From JAZDFC01 sp043808235 (GTDB lineage Bacteria; Bacteroidota; Ignavibacteria; Ignavibacteriales; Melioribacteraceae): DNA of 64,000 nucleotides. The notes under the pieces are model-generated. The model was given only the letters and a program-made list of their open reading frames with translations. It searched no databases and had not been told where the DNA came from. The stretch spans positions 1 to 64,000 of the forward strand of contig JAZDFC010000098.1 of the NCBI GenBank assembly GCA_043808235.1, written 5' to 3'. This document shows positions 35,254 to 45,003 of this stretch, piece by piece (the stretch's first letter is position 1; every line of letters begins with the position of its first letter). The position numbers and the translations under genes are program-made.

Positions 35254-36381
35254 TCAATATTCGATGCATTGTTCTGTCCATGTTGGTCCGCCGATGTAAA
35301 ACATTCCGTTATTATAGAACACCGGCTCAATTCCCATTTGAGGAGTTTTTTCCCAATAATGAAGTTCCGAACAGTAAGGGTATGGACGTTTTTCATACAT
35401 CATATAATGGCATGAACTCCATAACTTGCCATCAGGTCCTTCGAATAATGAATTATGCCCTGTTTCACAATATGGGTCCTGAGTATCCTGAAATTTCAAA
35501 TCTGCATATCCACCACCCATTGCCAATTCAGGACGATATCCTTTTTTCCGAGTTCCAAAAATAGGCTCACTACATGCTAATGCCCAAGGACCAAGTGGTG
35601 ATTTTGATTTCAAAAGCCCTACTTCATAACCGCGAGTCCAAGTTGAAAAAAACATGAAATAAGTACTATCTCTTTTTATAACGAATGGACCTTCAATACC
35701 TCCCACCATCCAATCTGGATTACCAGGTTCTTTCTTATCGAGGAATTTCTGAATTGGCGTTGTAAGCTTTCCTGTTTGTAAATCAATTTTTGCTTGGAAA
35801 AGTCCATTACCACTACAATAGAGATAAGTCTGCCCATCATCATCTTCAAATAAAGTTGCATCGTTATTATATTGAGGTGTCAAAGGACCATTTATTAGTT
35901 TATATGGGCCGGTAACTTTATCTGATGAGAATAACCAGATGCTGTGAGTGTTCATCCCTTTTGGATCATCTTTGGTTACTTTGCCGCTGTTGACTGTAAG
36001 CCAATATTTATTTTTGATGTAATGAATTTCTGGAGCCCAGAATCGTCCGTTATAAGGACAATCTGGAGGCAGTTTGCTAGCATCAATAAGCCACGAATGT
36101 TGTTTCCAATTAATCATGTCGTCTGACACTAACAAGCGAACACCGGGATTGAGTCCCGTCCAAACGGGTAGCGAAGTACCTGTACGATACCATAGCTTAC
36201 CAACTTTAATAATGCAATGATCCCGCATCGCAATAGAAGTATCCCGTGTGATCGGATTAGTATAACGAAAAGTACGGGTAACAGCACTATCAGTCGACGC
36301 TTCATTATTCGAACTCACCTTCGCAAAACAGGTTGATGCTAATACAAGTATACTCCACACTAAAATCATTTTAAATTTCAT
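35254..36381 (-). CDS. GH43 family glycosidase (secreted)
   Basis: A 375-residue exported protein with signal peptide (ILVLASTCFA). The five-bladed propeller of GH43 is indicated by NPITRDTSIAMRDHCII (base Asp near residue 53), RFWAPEIHYIKNKYW, NNDATLFEDDDG near residue 175 (pKa-modulating Asp) and GIEGPFVIKRDSTYF near residue 230 (acid Glu). Repeated VTGPY and LGPW strands are typical blade edges. GH43 enzymes are beta-xylosidases, arabinofuranosidases or arabinanases; the subfamily cannot be fixed by eye. The base Asp sits in RDH rather than the common DP context, so specificity may differ from the other GH43 genes here. Confidence 0.82.
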   Translation of the reverse strand: MKFKMILVWSILVLASTCFAKVSSNNEASTDSAVTRTFRYTNPITRDTSIAMRDHCIIKVGKLWYRTGTSLPVWTGLNPGVRLLVSDDMINWKQHSWLIDASKLPPDCPYNGRFWAPEIHYIKNKYWLTVNSGKVTKDDPKGMNTHSIWLFSSDKVTGPYKLINGPLTPQYNNDATLFEDDDGQTYLYCSGNGLFQAKIDLQTGKLTTPIQKFLDKKEPGNPDWMVGGIEGPFVIKRDSTYFMFFSTWTRGYEVGLLKSKSPLGPWALACSEPIFGTRKKGYRPELAMGGGYADLKFQDTQDPYCETGHNSLFEGPDGKLWSSCHYMMYEKRPYPYCSELHYWEKTPQMGIEPVFYNNGMFYIGGPTWTEQCIEY

Positions 36382-36544
36382 AATTATTTTTTCACAATAT
36401 TTTATTGTCTTTCATATGGACTTTCCATCATCTCAAAATTCTAAATTCTTTGCCCGATAATAATTTTTTCTATTATAGACAATTCATTAAAGGTTTGTTC
36501 AGCTGCTAAAGGAATAATCATAACAATGTTTTCATTTTTGTTCT

Positions 36545-39160
36545 TTACAGGTTAACCATAACTTTTTTTCCATTATAGGTTACTTCTTTATTATACTCTT
36601 CAACAGTATCCAATCCTACACCATTGTTTTTCGAAACCCTTACGATATTAAATTTATATTCTTTGAGTAGACCGGGATATTTCCCTTTTCTTGCTTCGAT
36701 TGTTAAAGTTTTTTTCGCATCGTTCCAATTAAATCTTATTGTAGAATAAATTCCTTTCTCATAATTATAATTGTCATTTTCGTCTTCGTATAATGTAAAC
36801 TCACCATCGGCGCCGGGATAAATTCGTATTTCAAGGTTTTCCCATTTCTTTTCGTTTGCATATTGAACCTTTGGTCCAAACGGAATTATGGAACCGGCCT
36901 TAACAAAGAGAGGAATTTTATCAAGTGGCGCTTCGGTATTTATTCTCTGACCTCCGTCAAAGCGTTTGCCTGTCCAGAAGTTGTACCATGTAGTCAATTC
37001 GGGTAAATATACATTCCACACATCAACTTTTGGTTCTGTAACCGGAGCTACAAGAAATGCTTTCCCGAACATATATTCATACGGATGGTTTACCGCAGAA
37101 GTATCTCCGTTAAAATCCATAATCATTGGACGCATCATTGTAGATCCTTTTTTAGTAATCTGCCATGCTTCGGAATAAATATATGGCAGTAACCGATAAC
37201 GCAGCTCCAACATTTTACGTATGTTCTCTTCAACCTGCTTTCCGAACTTCCACGGTTCAGTTTCACTCTGGTAACCATGAATACGAAAGATTGGATTAAA
37301 TGCGCCCCACTGAAACCAGCGAGTCAGTAGCTCATGAAAATTTTCATCAGTGTATTGTGATTGACCCGGACGGAAAAAACCACCAATGTCTGTCGTCCAA
37401 TAAGGCAAACCTGTGATACAATAATTCAATCCGGCAACAATCTGGCGTTTATAGGAATCCCAGTTTCCGCCAATATCTCCCGACCAGTTTATGATTCCGT
37501 ATTTTTGTTGACTAAGAAATGCTGAACGTGTTAGAATGCATACACGCTTTTCAGAAGTTGTTTCGCGTTGTCCTTCATAAACAGCCTGGCTTACAAATAA
37601 AGGGTAAGTTAAGCGGTAAAAGTCGCCGACCCCGAGATGAGTTTGCGTCCCTTTCAGCGCATCGTTTTCGGGCTCGGTGGCATCCATCCACCACGAATCG
37701 ACACCGTATGTAAATAAATTATCTTTTAAGGTATTCCAATATTCTTTTCTTGTTTCAGGATTGAAATAATCCAACCATTTGGTATTAGGAATAAAACGGT
37801 TTTTGACTACATACTGCTTACCGATTTCCGAATTCTTATCGGGGTTTGACCAAATCGAAATATTAAAATGCGCATTTAAATCGTGTAACTCTTTGATAAA
37901 ACCTGCCGGATTGGAATAATTGGTTTCATCGAACTGCGGAACGCCCCATCCGTTGTCACCCCAATATTGCCAGTCCTGCACAATTACATCCATCGGTAAA
38001 TTTCTTTTACGGAACTCTATTACAGTTTCAACCAAGTGCGAACCCGAAGTGTAGCGTTCGCGGCATTGCCAGAAACCATATGCCCAAAGAGGAAACATCG
38101 GCGCATTCCCTGAGAGATTCCTGTATGTAGTAATTATACTGTCGGCTGAAGGGCCGTAAAACACAACATAATCAAGCAGCTTGGCGTTTGGGGAAAGGAA
38201 AGTGGTTGCATTTTCTGTAAGCTTCCACGACAGCTTGGGTATATTACTCGATTTACAAACCAACTGTACCTGGTGTTCTCCGGCTTTTAACTCTATGAGC
38301 GCACTTGTGGTAGGAGGCAGCCAAAAATTGCTTATGTCGATGCATGGTTTTCCGTCGATGACAACATATTGGCGATTATCCATATCTCCCAAATCAAGAA
38401 ATATTGAATAGACTCCATCTTCAGGAACTTTAAATTTTCCGATGTACAACGATTGGTTTTGCGAAACTTTTTGCGTACCTGAAGTTGTAGTAACTTCTGC
38501 CATTTGGTTGTCGCCGGCAGTTGATTGCTCTTGTTTTTCGAGAGTTACAAAATTGTCTGCCGGATTAAAATCGGTAAGTCCATATTGATGCCAGAGCAAA
38601 CCGTATCCTTTGCTTGAATAAATAAACGGTAATGAGATTTGAGAATTGACCTGTGTTAAACGGCGGGTTATGTTTTTCAAATTATAATGTCCGTCCTGAA
38701 ACTGCCCCAATCCAAAAATATATTCGTCCTTTGGCGATTCAAAACTTTGTTCAGTAATAAAGCACGATTCGCCCATAACAGAATCGGGAATTAATTTCCG
38801 ACTGCTTGCTTTTTCGTTCAGAAATATTTTCCCGGTATTATCTGCAAATGATAGTTTGCCGGTTTGCTTATCTACAATTACAGTAACTTTTCTCACTTTA
38901 ATTTCTATTTTTGAAAATGAATCCGTAACCTTAAATGTTGGTATAGCAATATTTGAATTAAATATAAGTTCAGGCAGCTTTAGCTCATCATCTTTGTAAA
39001 ATTTGATTCTTACGGCGCTTTCTGTTAATGGTAAAATACAAAGCGTCCCGTCCGATAAATTAACCTCTATTCTATCTTTAAGCTGGTTAAAACTTATCAC
39101 AGCCTGACCCTGGCAAATAAAGGGGAACAGAAAAACTATAAGTAAGTATTTGAATTTCAT
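36545..39160 (-). CDS. GH31 alpha-xylosidase-like enzyme with inserted PA14-like domain
   Basis: An 871-residue exported protein. The GH31 barrel shows FWQCRERYTSG, VIVQDWQYWGDNGW, nucleophile WWMDATEPE near residue 490 and acid/base WSGDIGG near residue 559. A beta-sandwich resembling PA14 (GKFKVPEDGVYSIFLDLGD, LIELKAGEHQVQLVCK) is inserted near residues 240-330, as in alpha-xylosidases of xyloglucan loci. It probably removes alpha-xylose from xyloglucan-type oligosaccharides; alpha-glucosidase or sulfoquinovosidase activity is less likely. It starts 25 bases downstream of the GH97 gene, with GAGG before the start, so the pair is probably one transcript. Confidence 0.93.
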   Translation of the reverse strand: MKFKYLLIVFLFPFICQGQAVISFNQLKDRIEVNLSDGTLCILPLTESAVRIKFYKDDELKLPELIFNSNIAIPTFKVTDSFSKIEIKVRKVTVIVDKQTGKLSFADNTGKIFLNEKASSRKLIPDSVMGESCFITEQSFESPKDEYIFGLGQFQDGHYNLKNITRRLTQVNSQISLPFIYSSKGYGLLWHQYGLTDFNPADNFVTLEKQEQSTAGDNQMAEVTTTSGTQKVSQNQSLYIGKFKVPEDGVYSIFLDLGDMDNRQYVVIDGKPCIDISNFWLPPTTSALIELKAGEHQVQLVCKSSNIPKLSWKLTENATTFLSPNAKLLDYVVFYGPSADSIITTYRNLSGNAPMFPLWAYGFWQCRERYTSGSHLVETVIEFRKRNLPMDVIVQDWQYWGDNGWGVPQFDETNYSNPAGFIKELHDLNAHFNISIWSNPDKNSEIGKQYVVKNRFIPNTKWLDYFNPETRKEYWNTLKDNLFTYGVDSWWMDATEPENDALKGTQTHLGVGDFYRLTYPLFVSQAVYEGQRETTSEKRVCILTRSAFLSQQKYGIINWSGDIGGNWDSYKRQIVAGLNYCITGLPYWTTDIGGFFRPGQSQYTDENFHELLTRWFQWGAFNPIFRIHGYQSETEPWKFGKQVEENIRKMLELRYRLLPYIYSEAWQITKKGSTMMRPMIMDFNGDTSAVNHPYEYMFGKAFLVAPVTEPKVDVWNVYLPELTTWYNFWTGKRFDGGQRINTEAPLDKIPLFVKAGSIIPFGPKVQYANEKKWENLEIRIYPGADGEFTLYEDENDNYNYEKGIYSTIRFNWNDAKKTLTIEARKGKYPGLLKEYKFNIVRVSKNNGVGLDTVEEYNKEVTYNGKKVMVNL

Positions 39161-39185
39161 TATATCCTCAATTTAGAATTCCAGA

Positions 39186-41102
39186 TCATTCAATTGGTTT
39201 CAATAACGCTGCAAAACCACCGCGTCTCAGCATTTTAACGCTAACAGAACTAAACTTATCAACAACTAAATAGCTTGTAGAAAAATCCTCATCATGTTTA
39301 CCGTCTGCTATTAATGTTAATTTATATTTTACATCATCAGTCAAGAAATCGAATTTGAGAGTTTTGTTCTTCTCAATTTTTTCGGAATTTAATCCACCGA
39401 TGTACCATGTATTATTTTTCCGTCGGGCAATGAAAACATCCTTTCCGGGATAACCATCTATCAGTTTTGTATCATCCCAGGCGTTAGGAACTTCTTTTAA
39501 AAAGGTTCTGGCCGCATCCGGCAATTCATAATACCCGGCCGGGCGATCGGCCATATGTTGTATACCTGATTCAAAAACTACACTTTGTGCAAGTTCATGC
39601 CCGTAAGATGTAATATGAGGGAATTGAGAATTAGTAAAAGTTACGGGTGTGTAATCCATAGCGCCAACTACATTTCTTGTGAAAGGAATTGTGGTATTAT
39701 GTTCCGGTGCTGTTGTTGTAAACTCCGGACCGTTGTTATACCACTCGGCGCCTCTTATTCCTTCGTACGTCATCAGATGAGGGTAAGTACGCGACCAACC
39801 CCTTGGAACAAGACAACCGTGAAAATAAACCATCATTTCGTACTGTGCTGCGTCATCGAGAATATCAAGATAGTATTTAATCATTTCTTGTTTCTCGCTT
39901 AAAAAGAAATCTATTTTTACGCCAACAACTCCAAGTTTTTTTAGTTTGGCAAATTCCTTGATACGGTTCTCATGTGTAAGCATTCGGTCGCGGGGAGTAG
40001 TTTGTACCCATTTAAATGCACCTGAGTTATACCACATTAAAGGTTTAACACCAATAGAAATAATATACTTTAATGCATCTTCCAGATTTCCGCCGTTACC
40101 CATCTGATCCCATTCCCAGTCGAGAAGTGTATATGGCCAATCCATAGCCGCTGCCAAATCTGCAAATTCACATACTGTTTTATAATCTTTGGTGCCGTGA
40201 TTATTCGACCAGTAATTCCATGATGCTTTACCGGGTTTAATCCAGTCTGTTTTAGTAATAACAGAAGGCGGACTAACATCGTCAACCAGTGTCGATTCAA
40301 CGATATCGGCGAGACTGCCAATTATAATTACCCTCCAGGGTGACTTCCACGGAAGCCTTATTGTTGGCTGTGATTCCCCTTCGCCATCACCGGGGTCTGG
40401 AAAAGTGATTTTATAGCCGGATTTATTTTCAACATTGCTAAGTTTTGAAGCACAATAATTTCGGTTCACATCTGCCTCGTGAATCAGATACCAGCAAGTA
40501 GAATCGGGAGAATTAAAGAGTGCCGGATAAGACCATGATTGCTGAACATTTTCATCTTTTATAAAAGTATATAACGCTTCGTTTCCAAGGTCCCACTTTT
40601 CCATCCATCGTTTTGCACCTTCTGGAATTGTGTATGAAGTCAGTTCATCCTTTATTAGAAAAGAGCCACTCTTTTCGGGAAACTCGTATCGAAATGCTGC
40701 GCCGTCATTATATGCCCGGATAATTAAATTTAATTTAATCTTGCCGGGATTCTCAAATGTTACAACAATTTCATTGGCTGAATTATTGCACTGAGCACGT
40801 TTGCCGTGCAAAGCGCTGTATTGTTCTTTTATTAAAAGTGGTTTGACTGCTTTAATAAATTGGAGCTTATCACAAAAATCCAGATCGCTTCGTGATAATC
40901 CAAGATTAATTTGAGGTATCACTTCGCAATTTTTGTTACTCTCTTTGTAGTTTATTTTCAAATACCATTTCCCAAAATCGTTATTTCCCTGGTTGTAGAG
41001 TGCAATGTTTATTTTCTTATTTGGAGAATCAACGACAACATTTTGTGCACTAGTAAATGAAGATATAACAAGGATAAAAGCTGCCGTTAGTATTCTATTC
41101 AT
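39186..41102 (-). CDS. GH97 family retaining alpha-galactosidase-like enzyme
   Basis: A 638-residue exported protein starting at MNRIL (GAGG upstream); an extended start is not supported. GH97 features: the N-terminal beta-sandwich with AYNDGAAFRYEFP, WNYWSNNHG, YTLLDWEWDQMG and the nucleophile-type Asp in GVVGVKIDFF near residue 398, which marks the retaining branch (alpha-galactosidases) as opposed to inverting glucosidases that use Glu. The C-terminal part AGYYELPDAARTFLKEVPNAWDDTK is typical of the family. It lies directly upstream of the GH31 gene and downstream of GH27 and GH43 genes. Confidence 0.9.
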   Translation of the reverse strand: MNRILTAAFILVISSFTSAQNVVVDSPNKKINIALYNQGNNDFGKWYLKINYKESNKNCEVIPQINLGLSRSDLDFCDKLQFIKAVKPLLIKEQYSALHGKRAQCNNSANEIVVTFENPGKIKLNLIIRAYNDGAAFRYEFPEKSGSFLIKDELTSYTIPEGAKRWMEKWDLGNEALYTFIKDENVQQSWSYPALFNSPDSTCWYLIHEADVNRNYCASKLSNVENKSGYKITFPDPGDGEGESQPTIRLPWKSPWRVIIIGSLADIVESTLVDDVSPPSVITKTDWIKPGKASWNYWSNNHGTKDYKTVCEFADLAAAMDWPYTLLDWEWDQMGNGGNLEDALKYIISIGVKPLMWYNSGAFKWVQTTPRDRMLTHENRIKEFAKLKKLGVVGVKIDFFLSEKQEMIKYYLDILDDAAQYEMMVYFHGCLVPRGWSRTYPHLMTYEGIRGAEWYNNGPEFTTTAPEHNTTIPFTRNVVGAMDYTPVTFTNSQFPHITSYGHELAQSVVFESGIQHMADRPAGYYELPDAARTFLKEVPNAWDDTKLIDGYPGKDVFIARRKNNTWYIGGLNSEKIEKNKTLKFDFLTDDVKYKLTLIADGKHDEDFSTSYLVVDKFSSVSVKMLRRGGFAALLKPIE

Positions 41103-41232
41103 ATGTACCTCGGTTTTTGAAAACAATATCTCATCATTTTATTATGATAAGTTTAAAACAACAAAGAATTTGTCTTCTTAATTATGCGTTTATTTGGTTT
41201 ATCAAAACAATCTTTTTTCTTATCTGAGACCA

Positions 41233-41445
41233 TTATCCACCATCCGATGTTATATACAAATCAGTCTTTGCAGGGGCTACCATTTTAAGATGATCCCAAT
41301 CAACTATTGAATAATCAAGTACTTCGTTTTCAAATTGCATTATATATGGTATTGCAGATATTCTAACATCCTGTGCATTGATAAAAACAGAAAAGTACGC
41401 CATAATCAGATTGAATAAAAAAAATCTTTTCACAAAGCTCCTCAT
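41233..41445 (-). CDS. Short secreted protein or decayed gene
   Basis: A frame of 70 residues with a clear signal peptide (FLFNLIMAYFSVFINAQ) and then about 45 residues (FENEVLDYSIVDWDHLKMVAPAKTDLYI) before a stop at TSDGG. The abrupt end and the loss of anything beyond suggest the N-terminus of a once larger exported protein, but no domain is recognised. It sits between a GH43 and the GH97 gene with 80 to 130 bases on each side. Confidence 0.5.
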   Translation of the reverse strand: MRSFVKRFFLFNLIMAYFSVFINAQDVRISAIPYIMQFENEVLDYSIVDWDHLKMVAPAKTDLYITSDGG

Positions 41446-41525
41446 CTATTATTTAGTTCAAATTACTTAATGATATTATAATATAAGCGTCATTTAAAAA
41501 AGTACCACAGTACTGCAACAAATTT

Positions 41526-42887
41526 CTATTTAGAAAATATCCACCAATCGAAGTTGAACAAATCTTTTTCTCCCCTAAACACAAAGAACAAATCGTGAAC
41601 ACCTTTGATGTTTTTAACAGGTGCAGTAATTGTTCTCCAAATACCGCCTTCACCGGAAGTAGTTACGCCAATTGTTCCCAATATTGGCCCGTCAATTTTG
41701 TCGGTATGAATTTCAATTTTCCCGCCATACAAAGAAGCGACGCTAACATCAACCGATGTAACACCTTCTGAAAAATCTACACCTTTTACCATGGTGTAAT
41801 CACCATTGTGGATTGAAGTTAAAAACAAACGATCTGCAATCTTTTTCCCTTTGTCCCACTCGAAACTTCCTTCCCATTCCGTTTCGAACATTGTTTTGAC
41901 CCCTTCGCTCCAAGCCATTGTTTCGGCTTCAACACGTTTGAATGGATTTAGTGTACCAACTTGTTTAGCACCTTCATCAGACCAATAATGGCGGTTTTGT
42001 ATTATGCCATCGGGGTTATACTCTATTTCATCCATATCTACTGAGCGACGTTCATAAAATTTGGATGTGGTCAGTTTCAACAAGTCGTAACTATGCCCAA
42101 AGCAATACCATTTCCCTTTGTATTCAATAATGCCCGGATGGTTGCCACGTGTCTTTTCAGAGGCATCGACAATCATTCCTTTATATTCCCATGGTCCGGT
42201 CGGGGAATTGCTCATTGCATACCCAATGCCTTCGGGGCAACAGGTAGAAGCATACGCCAAATAATAATGTCCGTTTCGTTTCCATATCCATGGCCCTTCC
42301 TGATAGTTTCTGGGTGTCGTAGGTTCTTGAATAATATCGCCCGAGTAAGAAATCATGTCATCGTTCAGCTTCACGTAATATACTTTGGGATTTCCCCAGT
42401 ACATGTAAGCTTGTCCATCATCGTCAATCAATACGGTCGGATCTATGTCGTGTACACCATTCTTAACCAACGGCTTACTTATAGTATCTTTGAATGGTCC
42501 ATAAGGGCTGTCGGAAACCAACACACCTATACCCACACCATTGGGCATAGGGCAGTATAGGTAGAATTTTCCGTTACGATGAATACATTGAGAAGCCCAA
42601 GCACCATTGTCGTTGTTTACCCACTTAAAATCTTTTAAAGAAGCCACAACTCCGTGGTCGGTCCAATTCACCATATCGGTTGATGTATATAGCAGCCAAT
42701 TTTGCATTTTAAATCCGAATGCATCATCCTCATCGTGACCGGTGTAAAGAAATACCGTATCGTTATAAACCATTGGCGCCGGGTCGGCAGTGTAATTAGT
42801 TTGAATGATTGGATTTTGAGCATGAGCTGCGAAAGATAATATCGCTGCAAAAAAGATAACTTCAAAAAGTTGTAATATTCTTTTCAT
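41526..42887 (-). CDS. GH43 glycosidase with C-terminal CBM6-like domain
   Basis: A 453-residue exported protein starting at MKRIL. NYTADPAPMVYNDTVFLYTGHDE (base Asp near residue 30), DIDPTVLIDDDGQAYMYWG (near 149) and YQEGPWIWKRNGHYYL (acid Glu near 196) are the three GH43 catalytic motifs. Residues about 325-450 form a beta-sandwich (RVEAETMAWSEGVK, DYTMVKGVDFSEGVTSVDVSVAS, HDLFFVFRG) typical of CBM6. Enzymes of this plan are beta-xylosidases or arabinofuranosidases acting on arabinoxylan. The upstream GH27 gene ends 54 bases before its start. Confidence 0.94.
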   Translation of the reverse strand: MKRILQLFEVIFFAAILSFAAHAQNPIIQTNYTADPAPMVYNDTVFLYTGHDEDDAFGFKMQNWLLYTSTDMVNWTDHGVVASLKDFKWVNNDNGAWASQCIHRNGKFYLYCPMPNGVGIGVLVSDSPYGPFKDTISKPLVKNGVHDIDPTVLIDDDGQAYMYWGNPKVYYVKLNDDMISYSGDIIQEPTTPRNYQEGPWIWKRNGHYYLAYASTCCPEGIGYAMSNSPTGPWEYKGMIVDASEKTRGNHPGIIEYKGKWYCFGHSYDLLKLTTSKFYERRSVDMDEIEYNPDGIIQNRHYWSDEGAKQVGTLNPFKRVEAETMAWSEGVKTMFETEWEGSFEWDKGKKIADRLFLTSIHNGDYTMVKGVDFSEGVTSVDVSVASLYGGKIEIHTDKIDGPILGTIGVTTSGEGGIWRTITAPVKNIKGVHDLFFVFRGEKDLFNFDWWIFSK

Positions 42888-42941
42888 TGTTTGTTTTCTT
42901 TTATTAATTATTGTTACTGTAAATTTTTCTGCCAAAACATT

Positions 42942-44933
42942 TCAATGCTTATTCTCAGTTAATGGTTCAACAATCACGTTATCATATTCAGATAGATTCA
43001 GCATGTGACTGCTGTGTGAACAAACCGCCATACCAACCAGGCATGATTCAGCGAACGGTCCGTTCAGGGTAATATCTCCTAATAATTCCCATTGTTCTCC
43101 ATCAGCAGATTTGTATGAGCTGAATACTGAACCGTTTTTAGATAATTTCAAATAGAATGGAAAAGGAGTTGAACTAAAATCTTTTTTATTACAAATACCG
43201 CCAGTAGTTTCGCGCCATTGCAATGTTATTCCATTCCCGGGTGTAATTGCCACCATTAAAAATTTACTGTTTGGATCCGCACTCTCCCTAAACATCAATC
43301 CGGATTTTGCCCATGGGTCTGTATTAGATTGGCAAAGAATCCTTGCCGATATGATTGTGTTCCTATTAACTTCTCTATTTAAAAACACAAACTGATCAAG
43401 AGCACCCCAGATATCAGCGCCGTTTCCTTCAATAGAAAAGACGCCGTTCTTATACGTTGCCGAAGCTCTATCATTTCTTATATCGTTCATTTCCCAAGGA
43501 GCAGGAATGCTGGAAGGCAGAACGCGCACATTGCAAGAAGCTATTAATTTTCCATCTTTCGTTGAAGCTTTTAATTCACAATTACCTTCTGCCTTTGCCG
43601 AAAGTTTATACGTGTTTAATCCTGCTAATGAAATAGTTACAACTTCTTCGTCGGAACAGGAGATGCTCACCGGAGTTATTGACGGGGTAACATTTAACCG
43701 AATCAATTTATGATTACCCGCGTTTATCTCCATCGAAGTTTGCTCGAACTTCAGTTCTGAAGCTGAAGCTTTTTCACCTTTTATTTTTACCACAACTACA
43801 TCATGAGGTTTTACTTCGGTTTTAAATGCGTCTTCAATTGCAGAAAGATCTCTTCTTTCCCATAAATCTCGTACACTGCTTGCAACGCCTTTTTTAAAAC
43901 CTATATCTTCAAACGTAACATACATTTGGGCAGAAGATTTTGTCACGTTAAGCAATGCAACTGCAATCGAACCGTCACTAAGCGGCTTCTGCCAAACTTG
44001 CAATCCGTTGTCGTTCTTTATTCGGGTTCCCTGGATACCGAGAGAGTCCTGATCGATTGCAATAATTTCAGGAGCCGTGAGTATATCTCTTATTGTATCA
44101 TTCATTGTGCTGATGTTGTTACCCGCTATAAGAGGCGCCGCCAGCATACACCACATAGAAAAATGTGAACGGCATTCTATAGGAGTTAACGCTTTGTTGC
44201 CGACTTCAAGCATATCGGGGTCATTCCAGTGACCCGGTCCCGCGTAAGGAGCCAGGTTTACATTTTTTTCCAGAATTGGCACCCAGCCCATTCCGCCCCA
44301 ATTCCTTACACAATCAAAACAATCTTGAATATCGTTGGTGGTACGCCACATAGCGCCAATACCTTTTCCCCATTCCCATGGACATGAAATACCCCATTCG
44401 CAAAGGCTTAACAGAATCGGCCTGCCGGTTGCTTTTATGGCGTCGCTCATAACTTTGTATTGCGTTCGCGTATCTAATCCATCTGTATTGCACCAGTCTT
44501 CCTTTATAAAATCCACTCCCCACTCTGCATAAGTTTTTGCGTCAATGGCTTCGTAACCATAACTGCCGGGAAGTCCGCCACATGTTTTTGTGCCGCAACA
44601 GGTATAAATTCCAAACTTTAATCCTTTTGAATGGATATAATCCGCAAGGTATTTTATACCTTCGGGGAAGCGGGTTGAGTCGGCTATGATTTTCCCGTCT
44701 TTATCACGATCAATTTGCCAACCGTCATCGATTACTATATATTCATAACCCGCAGCCGCAAGACCTTTACTAACCATTGAATCAGCCACCGACATTACGA
44801 TTTTTGAATTAATATCCAAACCGAAAGCGTTCCATGAATTCCATCCCATTGGAGGGATTTTGGCTAAATCGGGAAATTGCCCGTAAACGATTAAATGAGA
44901 AAAGAGAAAAAGAATCAGTAATATTTTTTTCAT
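42942..44933 (-). CDS. GH27 alpha-galactosidase with extra C-terminal domains
   Basis: A 663-residue exported protein starting at MKKILL with AAGGA upstream. The GH27 barrel shows PPMGWNSWNAFG, YIVIDDGWQ, FGIYTCCGTKTC, nucleophile VDFIKEDWCN near residue 143 and acid/base HWNDPDML near residue 236. After the usual C-terminal beta domain there is an Ig-like segment (about 400-470) and a further lectin-like sandwich (DIWGALDQFVFLNREV, DPWAKSGLMFRES) resembling DUF1349. The family hydrolyses alpha-galactosides or beta-L-arabinopyranosides. Total length is about 200 residues more than single-domain GH27. Confidence 0.94.
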   Translation of the reverse strand: MKKILLILFLFSHLIVYGQFPDLAKIPPMGWNSWNAFGLDINSKIVMSVADSMVSKGLAAAGYEYIVIDDGWQIDRDKDGKIIADSTRFPEGIKYLADYIHSKGLKFGIYTCCGTKTCGGLPGSYGYEAIDAKTYAEWGVDFIKEDWCNTDGLDTRTQYKVMSDAIKATGRPILLSLCEWGISCPWEWGKGIGAMWRTTNDIQDCFDCVRNWGGMGWVPILEKNVNLAPYAGPGHWNDPDMLEVGNKALTPIECRSHFSMWCMLAAPLIAGNNISTMNDTIRDILTAPEIIAIDQDSLGIQGTRIKNDNGLQVWQKPLSDGSIAVALLNVTKSSAQMYVTFEDIGFKKGVASSVRDLWERRDLSAIEDAFKTEVKPHDVVVVKIKGEKASASELKFEQTSMEINAGNHKLIRLNVTPSITPVSISCSDEEVVTISLAGLNTYKLSAKAEGNCELKASTKDGKLIASCNVRVLPSSIPAPWEMNDIRNDRASATYKNGVFSIEGNGADIWGALDQFVFLNREVNRNTIISARILCQSNTDPWAKSGLMFRESADPNSKFLMVAITPGNGITLQWRETTGGICNKKDFSSTPFPFYLKLSKNGSVFSSYKSADGEQWELLGDITLNGPFAESCLVGMAVCSHSSHMLNLSEYDNVIVEPLTENKH

Positions 44934-45003
44934 TATTTCCTTAAAGCTTTTTTCAATCAAGTACTGAGTTTATTTAGTTTCAGTATGTGTCCGGTTTTCG
45001 AAA

